A DNA stretch of 64,000 nucleotides, taken from contig NZ_OZ245846.1 of NCBI RefSeq assembly GCF_965228935.1, forward strand, positions 2,976,001 through 3,040,000, given 5' to 3'. A model generated the notes under the pieces. It was not told the origin of the DNA and ran no database searches. It was given only the letters and a program-made list of their open reading frames with translations. Numbering within the stretch: position 1 is the first letter of the stretch; each line of letters opens with the position of its first letter. This DNA comes from Ulvibacterium sp965228935. GTDB lineage: Bacteria > Bacteroidota > Bacteroidia > Flavobacteriales > Flavobacteriaceae. Below, one piece after another: positions 63,929 to 64,000 of the stretch. The translations under genes and the position numbers were made by a program.

Positions 63929-64000
63929 TTGGGTGACGGTAAGTCGATGGGGTTGACACCATTTCTCTTGGAAATATAGCTGTCCCTTTGGGACAAATTC

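Noticed and set aside
1..64000. CRISPR arrays, tRNA or rRNA genes, insertion sequences, prophage
   Set aside because: No regularly spaced direct repeats, cloverleaf sequences, transposase motifs or phage genes were seen.

Overview
The window looks like a chromosome segment of a marine Bacteroidota, most likely a member of the Flavobacteriaceae. This rests on a type IX secretion (T9SS) type-B C-terminal domain, SprB-like repeats, a SusC/SusD pair, many lipoproteins with a Cys lipobox, two formylglycine sulfatases, and TAnnTTTG-type -7 boxes in several promoters. The genus cannot be read from the sequence. There are no rRNA or tRNA genes, insertion sequences, CRISPR arrays or phage genes. Coding density is high and all large ORFs are intact except the first gene, which enters across the left edge.

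Layout. (1) 1-14438: two tandem paralogous surface proteins that share an IgGFc-binding-like N-terminal module. The first is a giant of more than 4,100 residues with SprB-like repeats and a T9SS type-B tail; the second is short and has no recognised tail. (2) 14670-19649: a complete four-enzyme trans-4-hydroxy-L-proline catabolic operon (DapA-type deaminase, semialdehyde dehydrogenase, 2-epimerase, FAD oxidase), followed by a small NTF2-like lipoprotein on the opposite strand. (3) 20.3-37.3 kb: a fucose utilisation locus with SusC, SusD, an FG-GAP/ASPIC lipoprotein, a LacI regulator, L-fucose isomerase, two GH151-like putative alpha-L-fucosidases and a nucleoside-hydrolase-like protein. Four copies of a TTAAACGTTTAA-type operator lie at three promoters that share the string TATATTTGAA, so the LacI protein probably controls the whole locus. 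(4) 37.4-44.0 kb: SLC13-type anion transporter, Tat-exported Gfo/Idh/MocA oxidoreductase, SGNH acetylesterase and a YyaL-like thioredoxin/six-hairpin protein. (5) 44.0-48.1 kb: a sodium symporter and GH130 phosphorylase operon divergent from an AraC regulator, probably for a mannoside. (6) 48.4-52.6 kb: GMC oxidoreductase, its Tat-carried small subunit and a secreted double-barrel sugar isomerase, resembling periplasmic 3-keto-sugar chemistry. (7) 52.7-54.3 kb: sulfatase lipoprotein. (8) 54.3-58.7 kb: a BlaI/M56/beta-lactamase-fold operon behind twin operators, in which the M56 protease carries ankyrin repeats instead of a penicillin sensor, plus an unknown lipoprotein. (9) 58.7-63.9 kb: a GH1 and sulfatase operon divergent from a DUF5060-type lipoprotein glycoside hydrolase.

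Together the genes describe an organism that attacks sulfated, fucose-containing and other glycans at the cell surface, imports the products, and also burns hydroxyproline, as expected for a degrader of algal or animal extracellular matrix. The most distinctive items are the operator-linked fucose regulon, the fused tandem isomerase, and the M56-ankyrin signalling operon. The fucose locus lacks recognisable fuculokinase and fuculose-phosphate aldolase genes, so the lower pathway must lie elsewhere or follow another route.
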